DNA of 64,000 nt from Acidimicrobiia bacterium (lineage in GTDB: Bacteria; Actinomycetota; Acidimicrobiia; Spongiisociales; UBA11373), in the NCBI GenBank assembly GCA_030584185.1, contig CP129495.1, positions 1,595,469 through 1,659,468 of the forward strand, written 5' to 3'. The translations under genes were made by a program, and so were the position numbers. The notes beneath the pieces are model-generated. The model made no database searches, was not told where the DNA came from, and was given only the letters and a program-made list of their open reading frames with translations. Positions 32,735 through 41,223 of the stretch are shown here, one piece after another. Each line of letters begins with the position of its first letter. The first letter of the stretch is position 1.

Positions 32735-32774
32735 GCAGCAGCAGGATGATCACGATCGTTGTCCCGGGACGCAT
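32679..32774 (-). CDS. Possible 31-residue single-span membrane protein
   Basis: From ATG 32774: MRPGTTIVIILLLLTLMVTG followed by a further VVF-type hydrophobic stretch and a short RLVSVT tail, a clear transmembrane helix. Ile/Leu-rich composition is unusual for an out-of-frame reading in this GC-rich DNA. No Shine-Dalgarno is visible and it overlaps the 3' end of the SAM-hydrolase gene on the other strand, so it is only a candidate. Confidence 0.35.
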   Translation of the reverse strand: MRPGTTIVIILLLLTLMVTGVVFVVRLVSVT

Positions 32775-32795
32775 CGGCAGGGAGACGATATCGCG

Positions 32796-33026
32796 ATGAG
32801 CGAGGTGACCTTCATCACGCGCCGCGGCTGCACGCTGTGCTCCGCCGCCTTCCCGCTGGTGGAGGCGGCGGCGATGCGCCGCGGCCACTGCCTGGAAGTG
32901 GTCGACGTGGACGATGCCGGGTTGGCATCACGCTACGGGGATCGCGTGCCGGTGGTGCTGCGTGACGGCGTGGAGGTCGCCTGGGGAAGGCTCCGCCGGC
33001 GAACGGTGGCGCGCGCCCTGCGCTGA
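32796..33026 (+). CDS. Glutaredoxin-like (DUF836-type) thioredoxin-fold protein
   Basis: 76 residues. It starts with FITRRGCTLCSAA, a CxxC active site on the first helix of a thioredoxin fold, and ends with RVPVVLRDGVEVAWG, the cis-Pro strand. Small glutaredoxin-like proteins often lie next to rex in actinobacteria and may be redox partners. 60 bases separate it from rex. Confidence 0.82.
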   Translation: MSEVTFITRRGCTLCSAAFPLVEAAAMRRGHCLEVVDVDDAGLASRYGDRVPVVLRDGVEVAWGRLRRRTVARALR

Positions 33027-33086
33027 GAGCCTGGTGCTGGCGCGGCCCACCGGATTGGACCTTCGGGGCGGCACCTATATTGCGCG

Positions 33087-33710
33087 GTGGTGAGCAACAT
33101 CCCCCGCGTCACGGTGCAGCGACTTCCCGTCTATCTGCGCTGCCTGGAGAGCCTCGCTCCGGATCAGAAGCAGATCTCCTCGGAGCAGCTTGCCGGGCTG
33201 GCGGGTGTGCTCGCCGCCAAGATCCGAAAGGATCTCTCCTATCTGCGCCTGCAGGGGGTGCGGGGCGTCGGTTACGACGTCGACCACCTGAAACGGGAGA
33301 TCCGGATGGTTCTCGGCCTCACACGTGAGTGGGCGGTGGTGATCGTCGGCATCGGCAACCTGGGCAGGGCCCTGGCCAACTACGCCGGCCTCGGGGAGCG
33401 CAGGTTTCAGATCGTCGGACTCTTCGATCGTGATCCGAAGAAGGCCGGAACCCGCGTCGCCGGCCTCACCGTCGAACCCGTGGAGTCGCTGGCGTCGGCC
33501 ATCGCCGCCCGGGGAGCCACCATCGGGATCATCACCACTCCTGCCCATGCGGCCCAGGAGGTGCTCGACGACCTGGTGGAGGCAGGCATCCGGTCGGTGC
33601 TCAACTTCGCCCCGACCGTCCTGAAGGCGCCAGACGGTGTGGAGGTGCGCCGGGTCGATCTCTCCATGGAGTTGCAGGTGCTCACCTTCTATCAGGTGCG
33701 CACCGGCTGA
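33087..33710 (+). CDS. rex: Redox-sensing transcriptional repressor Rex
   Basis: 207 residues. The N-terminal winged helix includes AAKIRKDLSYLRLQGVRGVGYDV. The NAD(H)-binding Rossmann domain has VIVGIGNLGRALANY and the acidic strand end LFDRDPKKAG. Rex represses respiration and fermentation genes when NADH/NAD+ is low. A near-consensus Rex box is found in front of the nos operon here. GTG 33087 or 33090 may start it: a -10-like TATATT (33076-33081) lies 5 or 8 bases upstream, so the transcript is probably leaderless. Confidence 0.95.
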   Translation: MVSNIPRVTVQRLPVYLRCLESLAPDQKQISSEQLAGLAGVLAAKIRKDLSYLRLQGVRGVGYDVDHLKREIRMVLGLTREWAVVIVGIGNLGRALANYAGLGERRFQIVGLFDRDPKKAGTRVAGLTVEPVESLASAIAARGATIGIITTPAHAAQEVLDDLVEAGIRSVLNFAPTVLKAPDGVEVRRVDLSMELQVLTFYQVRTG

Positions 33711-33717
33711 GACCGGG

Positions 33718-34215
33718 CTACTCGCCCTCCTGCTCCGCCTCGTAGCGGCTGAGGGCGGTCAGGAACATGGCGAAGAGCAGCAGGGAGGCCAGCATCAGGG
33801 CCCCCGGCAGGATCCGCAGCTGGAAGGCGTTCAATCCTTCGACCAGCGTGGGGCGAAGGCCACGGGGCGAGTACAGGGTGTACAGCAGCCCGACGATCGC
33901 CAGGAACCCGAAGAACGCCGCTCCCGTGGTGAGGAAGGCGAGGCGCCGACCCAGGTTGGTGTAGTTGATGATGAAGATCGTTCCCCAGAACACCGCCAGC
34001 GACGAGATGGCGACGATGAGGCCCCGCACCAGCACGCCGGGGGCGGGGTTGCCGTCCGGTCCCACGTTGTTCTTGCCGACCAGGTTCTCGTAGGCGACGT
34101 CGAGCAGCGCCCGGAACTGGGGGATCATCGAGGCCAGCACCAGGACGGTCAGGGCCACCCCCAGCCACTCCAGCCGGGTGAGCCCCTGGTCGTCCTCGTG
34201 GATGCGGCGGATCAT
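33718..34215 (-). CDS. Membrane protein at the end of the bc-complex operon
   Basis: 165 residues from ATG 34215. About four hydrophobic segments (20-36, 64-84, 92-112 and 135-155); no haem or metal motif. It overlaps the upstream cytochrome gene by 4 bases (ATGA), so it is the last gene of the bc-complex transcript. Probably a small accessory subunit. Convergent with rex. Confidence 0.7.
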   Translation of the reverse strand: MIRRIHEDDQGLTRLEWLGVALTVLVLASMIPQFRALLDVAYENLVGKNNVGPDGNPAPGVLVRGLIVAISSLAVFWGTIFIINYTNLGRRLAFLTTGAAFFGFLAIVGLLYTLYSPRGLRPTLVEGLNAFQLRILPGALMLASLLLFAMFLTALSRYEAEQEGE

Positions 34216-35711
34216 GGCAGCGCCCTCTCCAGCCTGACTATCAGCATGATGTCCTCGGCGCTGAGCACTGCGCCGAACCCGGGCATCCAGCCGCGTCCGA
34301 TCCCATTGACGCCGTACGCCACGGCCTCGTCGGACCCCTTGACGATGAAGTCGTAGTGATCCTGCTCCACCGGGAACTGGGTGAGCGACCTGCCGCCGCC
34401 GAGGGCGGGGCCGAAGGCGCCCGAGCCGGCGGCCTTGGTGAACTGGAACCCAGCCGACCAGCCGGCGGTGTGGCACCGGGCGCAGTAGGAGTTGTACAGG
34501 CCGATGGCACGCCGGGCGTCGGTGACGTTGCCGTCGAATCCGGCGGCGGCGACAGCCTCGACGTCGAAGGCGTAGAGGCGCTCCTGTTGCGCCGTCTCGA
34601 GGAACTCGAGTCCGGTGGCGGCTGCGGCGAGCAGGTTCTCCAGGTTGGCCGTGGTGAGGCGAAGGTCGCGCTCGATCGAGTCGAACTCGGTGACCAGAGG
34701 CCCCAACAGGGTGAGATCGGGGATCGGTGTCGGTCCATCCATGGTGCTGTAGGCGTCGGTCGGGTCGAAGAAGGCGGCCTCGATCGCGGTGCGTGCGTCC
34801 GACGGTGGGGCGGCTGCCACCATCGCCGCCGTGAGCAGGTTGAGCTGGGCTTCGGCGAGGTCGCTGACACCGTCCCGGTCGCCATCGGCGGCGGTCCCGT
34901 CACACGGTGCCGCCACCACGGCTGCGCTGGCATCGGTGCAGGTCGCCGGGGAGGTGAGGATCTCGGCGAGCCGGTCGGGGAGGTCCTCGATCATTTCGTA
35001 CTGATGGGGAACGAGGCGCAGGGCGACGATGTCGGCCGCCTGTGTGGCCACGGCGGCGGCGACCGAGTCGTCGGCCCGGGCGATTCGGGCGATCTCGGCC
35101 GTCACCTTCTCGTCGGCCTTGGCCACGACCTCGGACTGGGGGATCTGGATCGACTCCAGGTAGGCGAGCAGCTCGTCGATCTGCTGGCTGTTGAGCGGCC
35201 CGCCGCCCTCGACACCCCAGGCCGGCATCGGGGTGCCGGGCCGCCCGTACACCAGCCAGAAGCGGGCCTCTTCCTCGGAGTATCGATAGAAGACATCGTT
35301 GACCGAGGGGGCCTCCCACGAGGTGCTCAACCCGCTGCGTCCTTCGATGTAGGGGGCTGCCCCGCCGCCGCCGTCGGCGCCGTGACAGCCCCCGCATCCG
35401 TACTCGATCCACCATTCGTGGCCGCGTTCTTCGGCGATGTGTTCGAACCTCTCGGCCGCCGCCGCCTGTCGGGTGCTCTCGTTGAGGTAGTAGATCGGCA
35501 GGACGACGGCCATCGCAGCCGTGGCGATCAGGGAGTAGAGCAGGATCTTGTCGAGGCGGCGGTTCTCCAACTCGTCGTCGGTGAGGTACGGCGACAGGTT
35601 CGGTGGCGGCGCCTGTCGGCGGTGGGCGACGCGCGTCTGGCGAACCAAGAAGGCGAGCCAGCCGACGACGAGGGCGGCGACCACGGCCAGCACGAAGGCG
35701 CCGAGGCCCAT
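34212..35711 (-). CDS. Membrane-anchored dihaem cytochrome c of the bc complex
   Basis: 499 residues. One N-terminal membrane helix (residues 3-22) and a second (about 57-76) are followed by two cytochrome c modules: CGGCH near residue 106, with TPMPAW for Met ligation, and CARCH near 418, with GWMPGF. Between them is an alpha-helical region of some 200 residues. This takes the place of cytochrome c1 (QcrC-like) and would pass electrons to other cytochromes or directly to NosZ or an oxidase. Confidence 0.88.
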   Translation of the reverse strand: MGLGAFVLAVVAALVVGWLAFLVRQTRVAHRRQAPPPNLSPYLTDDELENRRLDKILLYSLIATAAMAVVLPIYYLNESTRQAAAAERFEHIAEERGHEWWIEYGCGGCHGADGGGGAAPYIEGRSGLSTSWEAPSVNDVFYRYSEEEARFWLVYGRPGTPMPAWGVEGGGPLNSQQIDELLAYLESIQIPQSEVVAKADEKVTAEIARIARADDSVAAAVATQAADIVALRLVPHQYEMIEDLPDRLAEILTSPATCTDASAAVVAAPCDGTAADGDRDGVSDLAEAQLNLLTAAMVAAAPPSDARTAIEAAFFDPTDAYSTMDGPTPIPDLTLLGPLVTEFDSIERDLRLTTANLENLLAAAATGLEFLETAQQERLYAFDVEAVAAAGFDGNVTDARRAIGLYNSYCARCHTAGWSAGFQFTKAAGSGAFGPALGGGRSLTQFPVEQDHYDFIVKGSDEAVAYGVNGIGRGWMPGFGAVLSAEDIMLIVRLERALP

Positions 35712-35724
35712 CAGGAGTCCTTCC

Positions 35725-36543
35725 TCAAATGCACGACGGCCCCTGTGGGTACTCGGCCGTCTTCACCGTGGCCCGAGAGGTCTCGATCACCGTCCCGGTG
35801 TCGATGACCAGCTGGCCCGACTCGTCGACGCTCAGAGCGAACCGGTCGAGGTTGCGGGGAGCGGGCCCGTCCTCGTACTCGCCGTGGTAGTTGTACTTGG
35901 AGCCGTGGCAGGGGCACTCGAACCCCTGGGAGGATTCGCACTGGGGAACCCGGCAGCCCAGGTGTACGCAACGCTGCCACAGGGCCATCAGGCCGCCTTC
36001 GACCACCGGCAACCCGTCGAATGAGGAGCCCTCCATCTGCCCCTGGAACGGAACCAGGTACGCCTGAGCGGCCGGGAGGAACAGCGGGCTGACACGACCG
36101 TCGGGAAGGAACACCTGGGCGGCGAGATCGTCGAGCTTTCCGGCGATCACCTTGGAGCCGAAACCGCCTGCCTTCAACTTGGGCCACATGAAGCCGAGCG
36201 AGAAGATCCCCATCTGGGCCAGGAACAGGCCGAACACGCCGAGGATGCCCCGGTTGAAGAACTGGCGGCGGGTGACCCCGAACTCGTTCGGGTCCACCTC
36301 CATGCGCTCCTCGAGCGGGTCCACCGGCACCGGTTCTTCGGCCCCGGGGTCGGCTGGCTCCGGCACCGACACCGGCTGCCGGGCCCGACTCGCCTTGCGG
36401 TCGCGCCGCATCGCCTTGCGATCGAGACGGCCCGTGACCGGACCCGGGGCGCCGCCGCGGCGCGCCGCGATGCTGGCGACGGCCAGGCCGCCGATGAGGC
36501 CGATGGCGGCGAAGGCGAGGATGACGATCTGGGTGGCGCTCAT
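35725..36543 (-). CDS. Rieske iron-sulfur subunit of the bc complex
   Basis: 272 residues from ATG 36543. An N-terminal membrane segment (6-25) and an acidic linker precede VTRRQFFNRG, a Tat-like motif, and a second hydrophobic segment. The C-terminal Rieske fold carries CVHLGC, the intervening loop and CPCHGSKYNYHG, with both Cys-His pairs of the [2Fe-2S] cluster intact. It receives electrons from menaquinol. Confidence 0.92.
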   Translation of the reverse strand: MSATQIVILAFAAIGLIGGLAVASIAARRGGAPGPVTGRLDRKAMRRDRKASRARQPVSVPEPADPGAEEPVPVDPLEERMEVDPNEFGVTRRQFFNRGILGVFGLFLAQMGIFSLGFMWPKLKAGGFGSKVIAGKLDDLAAQVFLPDGRVSPLFLPAAQAYLVPFQGQMEGSSFDGLPVVEGGLMALWQRCVHLGCRVPQCESSQGFECPCHGSKYNYHGEYEDGPAPRNLDRFALSVDESGQLVIDTGTVIETSRATVKTAEYPQGPSCI

Positions 36544-37241
36544 AGGTCGAAGAAGATCCCGTCTCTCCATGGGAAGGTGAAGTTGAAGCCCTTCCCCCGG
36601 TAGAACGACCCGATGATGGTGAGGATGGCCGAGGCCACCACGAAGAAGGTGAACACCATGATGGCGAACTTGCGGTCGGCCGGCCTCGTGGAGCGGTTGC
36701 GGTCCACATAAGGGATGAGGGCCAGGCCGGCGAGGCCGAGACCGGGGATCAGCACTCCGGCGATCTGGGGATCGAAGTAGGAGAGCAGCTCCTGAAGGCC
36801 GAGGAAGTACCACGGTGCCTTCGACGGGTTGGGCTGGGCGTTGGGGTTGGCCAGTTCCAGCAACGGGGCGTCCTGGAAGATCGAGAAGACGATCAGCAGT
36901 CCGAGCACGACCAGCAGGGCGACGAATTCGATGGCCAGCAGGTGGGGCCAGACGTTCACCTTGTCGGTCGGCTCCCGCTTCACCTGTTGGATCGCCTTGG
37001 CCTTGACGACGGTGAGCATGCGCTGGGTGCGCACGCCTTCGGGGATGGCGGGAGCCGCCGGGGGGCGAGGCGGGGCGGCGGTGGCGGTGGCGGTGGCGGT
37101 GGACGCCGTCTCGCCAACCGCAGCGGGAGCCGGTGCGTCGCCGCCGGTCATCTCGGCCCAGACCTGTTCGAACGGCACGCCGGTGGCCTTGGCCTTCGCC
37201 TGGGCCGATCTCCGCAGCAGGTGTTCGGGAACGTTTGCCAT
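36540..37241 (-). CDS. Cytochrome b subunit IV-like (PetD type) with N-terminal extra domain
   Basis: 233 residues. The first 34 residues (VPEHLLRRSAQAKAKATG then EQVWAEMTGG) form a short helical domain not found in ordinary PetD. They closely resemble the start of the cytochrome c encoded at 41220. An Ala/Pro-rich linker follows, then three membrane segments with the subunit IV signature PNPSKAPWYFLGLQELL (quinol site). It overlaps the Rieske start (ATGA). Confidence 0.88.
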   Translation of the reverse strand: MANVPEHLLRRSAQAKAKATGVPFEQVWAEMTGGDAPAPAAVGETASTATATATAAPPRPPAAPAIPEGVRTQRMLTVVKAKAIQQVKREPTDKVNVWPHLLAIEFVALLVVLGLLIVFSIFQDAPLLELANPNAQPNPSKAPWYFLGLQELLSYFDPQIAGVLIPGLGLAGLALIPYVDRNRSTRPADRKFAIMVFTFFVVASAILTIIGSFYRGKGFNFTFPWRDGIFFDL

Positions 37242-37249
37242 GGTGCTCC

Positions 37250-38029
37250 TTACAACGGCCCCGAGATGCCGCCGTCCTTGCGGACCCGCCAGAAGTGCAC
37301 GGCCATGAAGATGACGATGAGAAACGGCAGCGCCAGCACGTGCAACACGTAGAAGCGCAGCAGGGTGGGTGCGCCCACCTGGATCCCTCCGAGCAGGACG
37401 AACGAGACCTGCTCGCCGAACACCGGGGTGTATCCGCCCATGTTGGTGCCGACGGTCACCGCCCACAGCGCCAGCTGGTCCCAGGGCAGCAGGTACCCGG
37501 TGAATGAGAGGAGGAGGGTGAGGAACAGCAGGATGACGCCGACCACCCAGTTGAACTCACGCGGCGGCTTGTAGGCGCCGTGATAGAAGACCCGGGTCAT
37601 GTGCAGGAACACGGTGATCACCATCAGGTGGGCGCCCCAACGATGCAGGTTGCGTACCAGCTGCCCGAAGGCGATGTCGGTGGAGAGGGCGGCGATGTCG
37701 GGGTACGCCTGCTCGGCCGACGGCGTGTAATAGAACATGAGGAAGATGCCGGTGATCGTCAGCACGATGAACAAGAAGAAGGACAACCCGCCGAGACACA
37801 GCGTGTAGGAGAGGCGGACCCCGTGGCGCTTCACCTTCACCGGGTGGAGGTGGTACAGGAGGTTGTTCATGATGACGTACGAGCGGTTCCGGGGGCTGTC
37901 CGAGTAGCCCTTGCGGAAGGGAGAACCGGGCCGGAACAGCGACTCCCACGCCTCGGAGCCGCGGATGCGGTCGCCGAGGCCGGAGATGCGATCTCCCAGC
38001 GTCCTCTTTCCTTCTCCGTTGCTGGCCAC
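37250..38029 (-). CDS. Cytochrome b6-type subunit of the bc complex
   Basis: 259 residues, four membrane helices. The bis-histidine haem ligands are seen as RNLHRWGAH and [11 protein letters not shown] on one side and [10 protein letters not shown] and [11 protein letters not shown] on the other, with the Qo loop [11 protein letters not shown]. It ends in GISGPL like b6. With the next gene (subunit IV) it makes a split cytochrome b of the b6f kind. The N-terminal 60 residues are soluble. 8-base gap to the next gene. Confidence 0.92.
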   Translation of the reverse strand: MASNGEGKRTLGDRISGLGDRIRGSEAWESLFRPGSPFRKGYSDSPRNRSYVIMNNLLYHLHPVKVKRHGVRLSYTLCLGGLSFFLFIVLTITGIFLMFYYTPSAEQAYPDIAALSTDIAFGQLVRNLHRWGAHLMVITVFLHMTRVFYHGAYKPPREFNWVVGVILLFLTLLLSFTGYLLPWDQLALWAVTVGTNMGGYTPVFGEQVSFVLLGGIQVGAPTLLRFYVLHVLALPFLIVIFMAVHFWRVRKDGGISGPL

Positions 38030-38088
38030 TCTTCCTCCGTACCCTTCTCAGTCTCAGTCCCGGCGCGCGGCCGGTCAAATCACGTGTC

Positions 38089-38538
38089 CTAGAACCGCAT
38101 CCCGTAGGCGTAGCCGTTCTTGTGGTCGCGCTGGCCGCTGTCCACCTCCCACGGTGTGGCCACGCCTCGGGCGTCGGCCTGGGCGGCCACGGAGCCGTCG
38201 TACTTGCCCAGCGAGATGACCCCGGTGGGGCACCGGTCCACGCACAAGGCGCACCGCGTGCACTCGTCCTCGTCCACGACGAAGAAACCCAGGTTGGCGG
38301 CGCTGTCCCTGGGATCCCCCACGTTTGCCGCCTCGGCGATGGCGTCGATGGAGAGGTAGTGGATGCACTTCCACGGGCAGATGTCGACGCACCCCTCGCA
38401 GAGGATGCACTCGACCTGGTCGATGTGAAGGAATTGCTTCGGCTTCACGGCCGCCGTCAGATACTCGCCCTCGACCAGGGTCAGCTGGTAGTCGTCGCGA
38501 AACGGTGGGGTCTCGAACCAGACCTCGGCGCGTGCCAC
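38089..38538 (-). CDS. Dicluster [4Fe-4S] ferredoxin of the bc operon
   Basis: 149 residues from GTG 38538, one base after the upstream stop. Two cluster motifs: CILCEGCVDICPWKC and CTRCALCVDRCPTG, each CxxCxxCxxxCP-like. The first is preceded by KPKQFLHIDQ. It has no signal peptide, so it is cytoplasmic. Because it is co-transcribed with cytochrome b it may dock on the cytoplasmic side and couple ferredoxin to the quinone pool. Confidence 0.9.
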   Translation of the reverse strand: MARAEVWFETPPFRDDYQLTLVEGEYLTAAVKPKQFLHIDQVECILCEGCVDICPWKCIHYLSIDAIAEAANVGDPRDSAANLGFFVVDEDECTRCALCVDRCPTGVISLGKYDGSVAAQADARGVATPWEVDSGQRDHKNGYAYGMRF

Positions 38539-38539
38539 C

Positions 38540-39157
38540 TCAGCCCCTTCCCTTGACCACGGGGCGGCCGTACACCGAAGAGCCCGGCGTCGCCGCCTGG
38601 CCGGCACGCTTCGACCGCTCTTGTAGTTGGTAGGCGCCGACCGCCACCACGATGAGCATGGTGGTGGAGTAGCCGGCGGCGATCATGTCCTTGAGTGCCC
38701 CGTAGGAGATGCTCACCTCGTTGTTGAGCATCAGCCACTTGGGGATGGTGAGGAAGGTCTTCTGCTGGGACCAGTCGAGCGTGCCCTGGGCGAGACCGAG
38801 GAACTGATTGGGGACGATCCCGAAGAGGATCAACATCTCCAGCGTGAACAGGAAGGCGGCGACCGTCGCCAGCGCCCAGGTGAGCCGGCGTCCGTAGATC
38901 CAACCCATGATCGCTCCGCCGAGGGCGATCTGTGAGCCGAGGAAGGCGATCAGCTGACCCGAAGTGGGGATCACCCAGCAGGTGGCCGGGTCGTTCTCGA
39001 AGAAGGCACAGCGCGGGATCCAGGAGTAGATGTCTCGGCCCACGGCATCCTGTGCGGCAAGCCCGGTGAAGTGGGCGATCAGCACGCCGATGGTGAAGAG
39101 GGCGGCGCCGATGGCAATCCCGAGGATGCCGATCCGCCGCCTCTTGTCTTCCGTCAC
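38540..39157 (-). CDS. Membrane protein, first gene of the bc-complex operon
   Basis: 205 residues, four membrane segments (about 10-30, 65-85, 91-113 and 160-178). External loop with Cys at CAFFENDPATCW; a conserved-looking segment LTIPKWLMLNNEVSISYGAL precedes the last helix. No haem motif or known family. Its place directly before the ferredoxin gene suggests it anchors ferredoxin to the bc complex. Confidence 0.78.
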   Translation of the reverse strand: MTEDKRRRIGILGIAIGAALFTIGVLIAHFTGLAAQDAVGRDIYSWIPRCAFFENDPATCWVIPTSGQLIAFLGSQIALGGAIMGWIYGRRLTWALATVAAFLFTLEMLILFGIVPNQFLGLAQGTLDWSQQKTFLTIPKWLMLNNEVSISYGALKDMIAAGYSTTMLIVVAVGAYQLQERSKRAGQAATPGSSVYGRPVVKGRG

Positions 39158-39327
39158 CGTTGCGACTCCTGTTCAGACCGGGCGGCATTGTACGCAGACG
39201 GGTGGGGCCGGGAAACCCGCACCGCCACCCCCGGACCGCCCGTCGCGGTCCTGGGGTGGACTGGCTCCGGGGCGGTCGCTCGCGGGGCTAACCTTCCGCG
39301 CCGATCAGGACACGGAGGGAACGGGGA

Positions 39328-41223
39328 GTGCCAGCGCAGGAGACCGGTAGCGGATTGCCCGAAGCTTCCGCACGCTTGACTTCGGCTCTCGTCAGGTCGT
39401 GCTTCGTCGCCGCAGCGGCGTTCCTGATCATCGGGCTCGCCCTCTACGGCCTGGCCGCCACCCAGCTCGCCTGGCCCGGGGTCTTCGAGGGTTCGGCGAA
39501 CCTCAGCTACGGGCGGTTGCTGCCTGCGGGCTCGGCCGCTCTCGTCTTCGGCTGGCTCACCCTTGCCCTGCTCGGAGTGTCGTTCCATGCGGTCCCGAGG
39601 ATGGTGGACGCCAGGCTTCGCTCTCCGCTCGCCGCCATCGGCGCCACCGGGCTCATTGCGGTCGCCACCGCCGCCGGAGTGGGGGCGATCCTTCTCGGTG
39701 ACGGTGAAGGCGGACGGTGGCTGGAGTTCCCGGCGGTGGTCGACGCCGCCCTTTTCGCCGGCTGCCTCGGCGTCGCCGCCCTACTGGTGGCCACCGTGCG
39801 GGACGGGTCGGGGGCGGGGCTGCCGGTCGCCGGCTGGTACCTGACCGCCGCACCGGTGTGGCTGTTCCTCACCGTGGCCGTGGCGGCCCTTCCGGCGCTC
39901 GATGGGCTTCCCGGCGAGATCCAGTCGGGGTTCGTCGGATCGGCCCTCTGGGGGCTGTGGGCCGGAGCGGCCGGCATCGGCGTCGCCTACTACCTCTCCG
40001 GACGGCTGTTACCCGATGCCACTTTCCACGAGAGCCTGGGACGAATCGGGTTCTGGTCCCTCTCCCTCACATGGCTGTGGACGGCGGGACGGACCCTTCA
40101 GTTCGCTCCCACCCCCGACTGGGTGGAGACGATCCCGGTGGTCTTCGGCGCCGGGCTGGTCGTCGCCGTGGTGACCGTGGTGGCCGACTTCGCCATGGCC
40201 TGGCGGGGGAGACGGGGTGAAGTCGCCGCCGCGCCTGCCCTGCGCATGGTCGGCGTCGGTCTGGTCTTCTTGCTCACCGGCGTGATCGCTGCGGTGGTGG
40301 CCTCGTTGCGATCGGTGGCGTCGGTGCTGCGCTTCACGCCCTGGGAGTCGGGCGTGGAGGTGATGCTGTTGCTCGGAGCCTTCACGATGTTCGCCATGGC
40401 CGCGGTGATCCACGTCGCCTCCGCAACCCGGGGCAAGGAGTGGGGCCGATCCTGGGGCAGGCTGGCACTGTGGCCGGTCGTGGCCGGAGTCGTCATCGCC
40501 GCCGGCAGCCGCTTCGTCGCCGGAGTGCAGCAGGGCTTCGGATGGCTCTCCGGGGTGCAGTCGGGTTCCTGGGCCAACCTGGGCGACGGGTTCGAGGTGT
40601 CGGTGGTGCCACTGCAGGGTGCCAACGCCGCTCAGGCAGTGGGCATCGCCCTGGTTCTGATCGGAGCGACGGCATTCGCGGTGCGCCTGGGGAGCCTCGC
40701 CGGAGGTGGGGGTGTCACCGAATCGGTTCGGCCCGCTGCGGGAGCGGTGGCGCCCGTCACCGGCCTGCTGCGCGTCGCCGTCGCCATCTTCCTCTTGGGG
40801 GCAGTCGGAGCGTTCGCCCTCCCCGCCGTCGACGCCGATGCCGGCCCCACCGAGCTCGCCGAGACCAGCCGCGATCTCGCCGACGACGCCCAGGCCGACC
40901 TGGGGCGCCAGATCTACCTCGCCGAAGGCTGCTGGCTGTGCCACACCCAGCAGGTGCGCCAGGTGGTGACCGACGTCGGGCTGGGCCCGGTGACCCTGGC
41001 CGGTGACCTGGCCTTCGATCCGGTGGGGGTTGCCGGGTACGCCCGCGTCGGTCCCGATCTGGCCCATGCCGGCGTCAGGCCCAACACCAACGATGTCGCC
41101 TTCCTGAGGCGCCACCTGGCCGATCCGCGTGATCAGCGCCCGTGGTCGACGATGCCCTCATACCGGCACCTCAGTGCCGACGAGATGAACGCCCTTGCCG
41201 CCTACGTCGCGGGATTGGAGTGA
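39328..41223 (+). CDS. CcoN-like protein lacking haem and copper ligands, fused to a CcoO-like cytochrome c
   Basis: 631 residues from GTG 39328 (GGAGGGA upstream). Residues 25-510 contain about 12 membrane helices with the layout of cbb3 oxidase subunit I. YGRLLPAGS (61-69) is at the place of YGRLRPLHT, WGLWAG (208-213) at the place of YGHNAV, and GRTLQFAPTPDW (254-265) at the place of the GPHHL..ALPDW segment. In each, the histidine ligands are absent, and the late H-x-H segment is also missing (VEVMLLLG). Residues 533-631 are CcoO-like: C535-WLC-H539, RVGPDLAHAG and Met609 in STMPSY. So only the cytochrome c part can bind haem. Confidence 0.85.
   Translation: MPAQETGSGLPEASARLTSALVRSCFVAAAAFLIIGLALYGLAATQLAWPGVFEGSANLSYGRLLPAGSAALVFGWLTLALLGVSFHAVPRMVDARLRSPLAAIGATGLIAVATAAGVGAILLGDGEGGRWLEFPAVVDAALFAGCLGVAALLVATVRDGSGAGLPVAGWYLTAAPVWLFLTVAVAALPALDGLPGEIQSGFVGSALWGLWAGAAGIGVAYYLSGRLLPDATFHESLGRIGFWSLSLTWLWTAGRTLQFAPTPDWVETIPVVFGAGLVVAVVTVVADFAMAWRGRRGEVAAAPALRMVGVGLVFLLTGVIAAVVASLRSVASVLRFTPWESGVEVMLLLGAFTMFAMAAVIHVASATRGKEWGRSWGRLALWPVVAGVVIAAGSRFVAGVQQGFGWLSGVQSGSWANLGDGFEVSVVPLQGANAAQAVGIALVLIGATAFAVRLGSLAGGGGVTESVRPAAGAVAPVTGLLRVAVAIFLLGAVGAFALPAVDADAGPTELAETSRDLADDAQADLGRQIYLAEGCWLCHTQQVRQVVTDVGLGPVTLAGDLAFDPVGVAGYARVGPDLAHAGVRPNTNDVAFLRRHLADPRDQRPWSTMPSYRHLSADEMNALAAYVAGLE

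Noticed and set aside
39328-41223. Functional cbb3 cytochrome oxidase
   Set aside because: The overall layout suggested it at first, but the ligand histidines of both haems and CuB are missing at the aligned positions and no separate CcoN is nearby.
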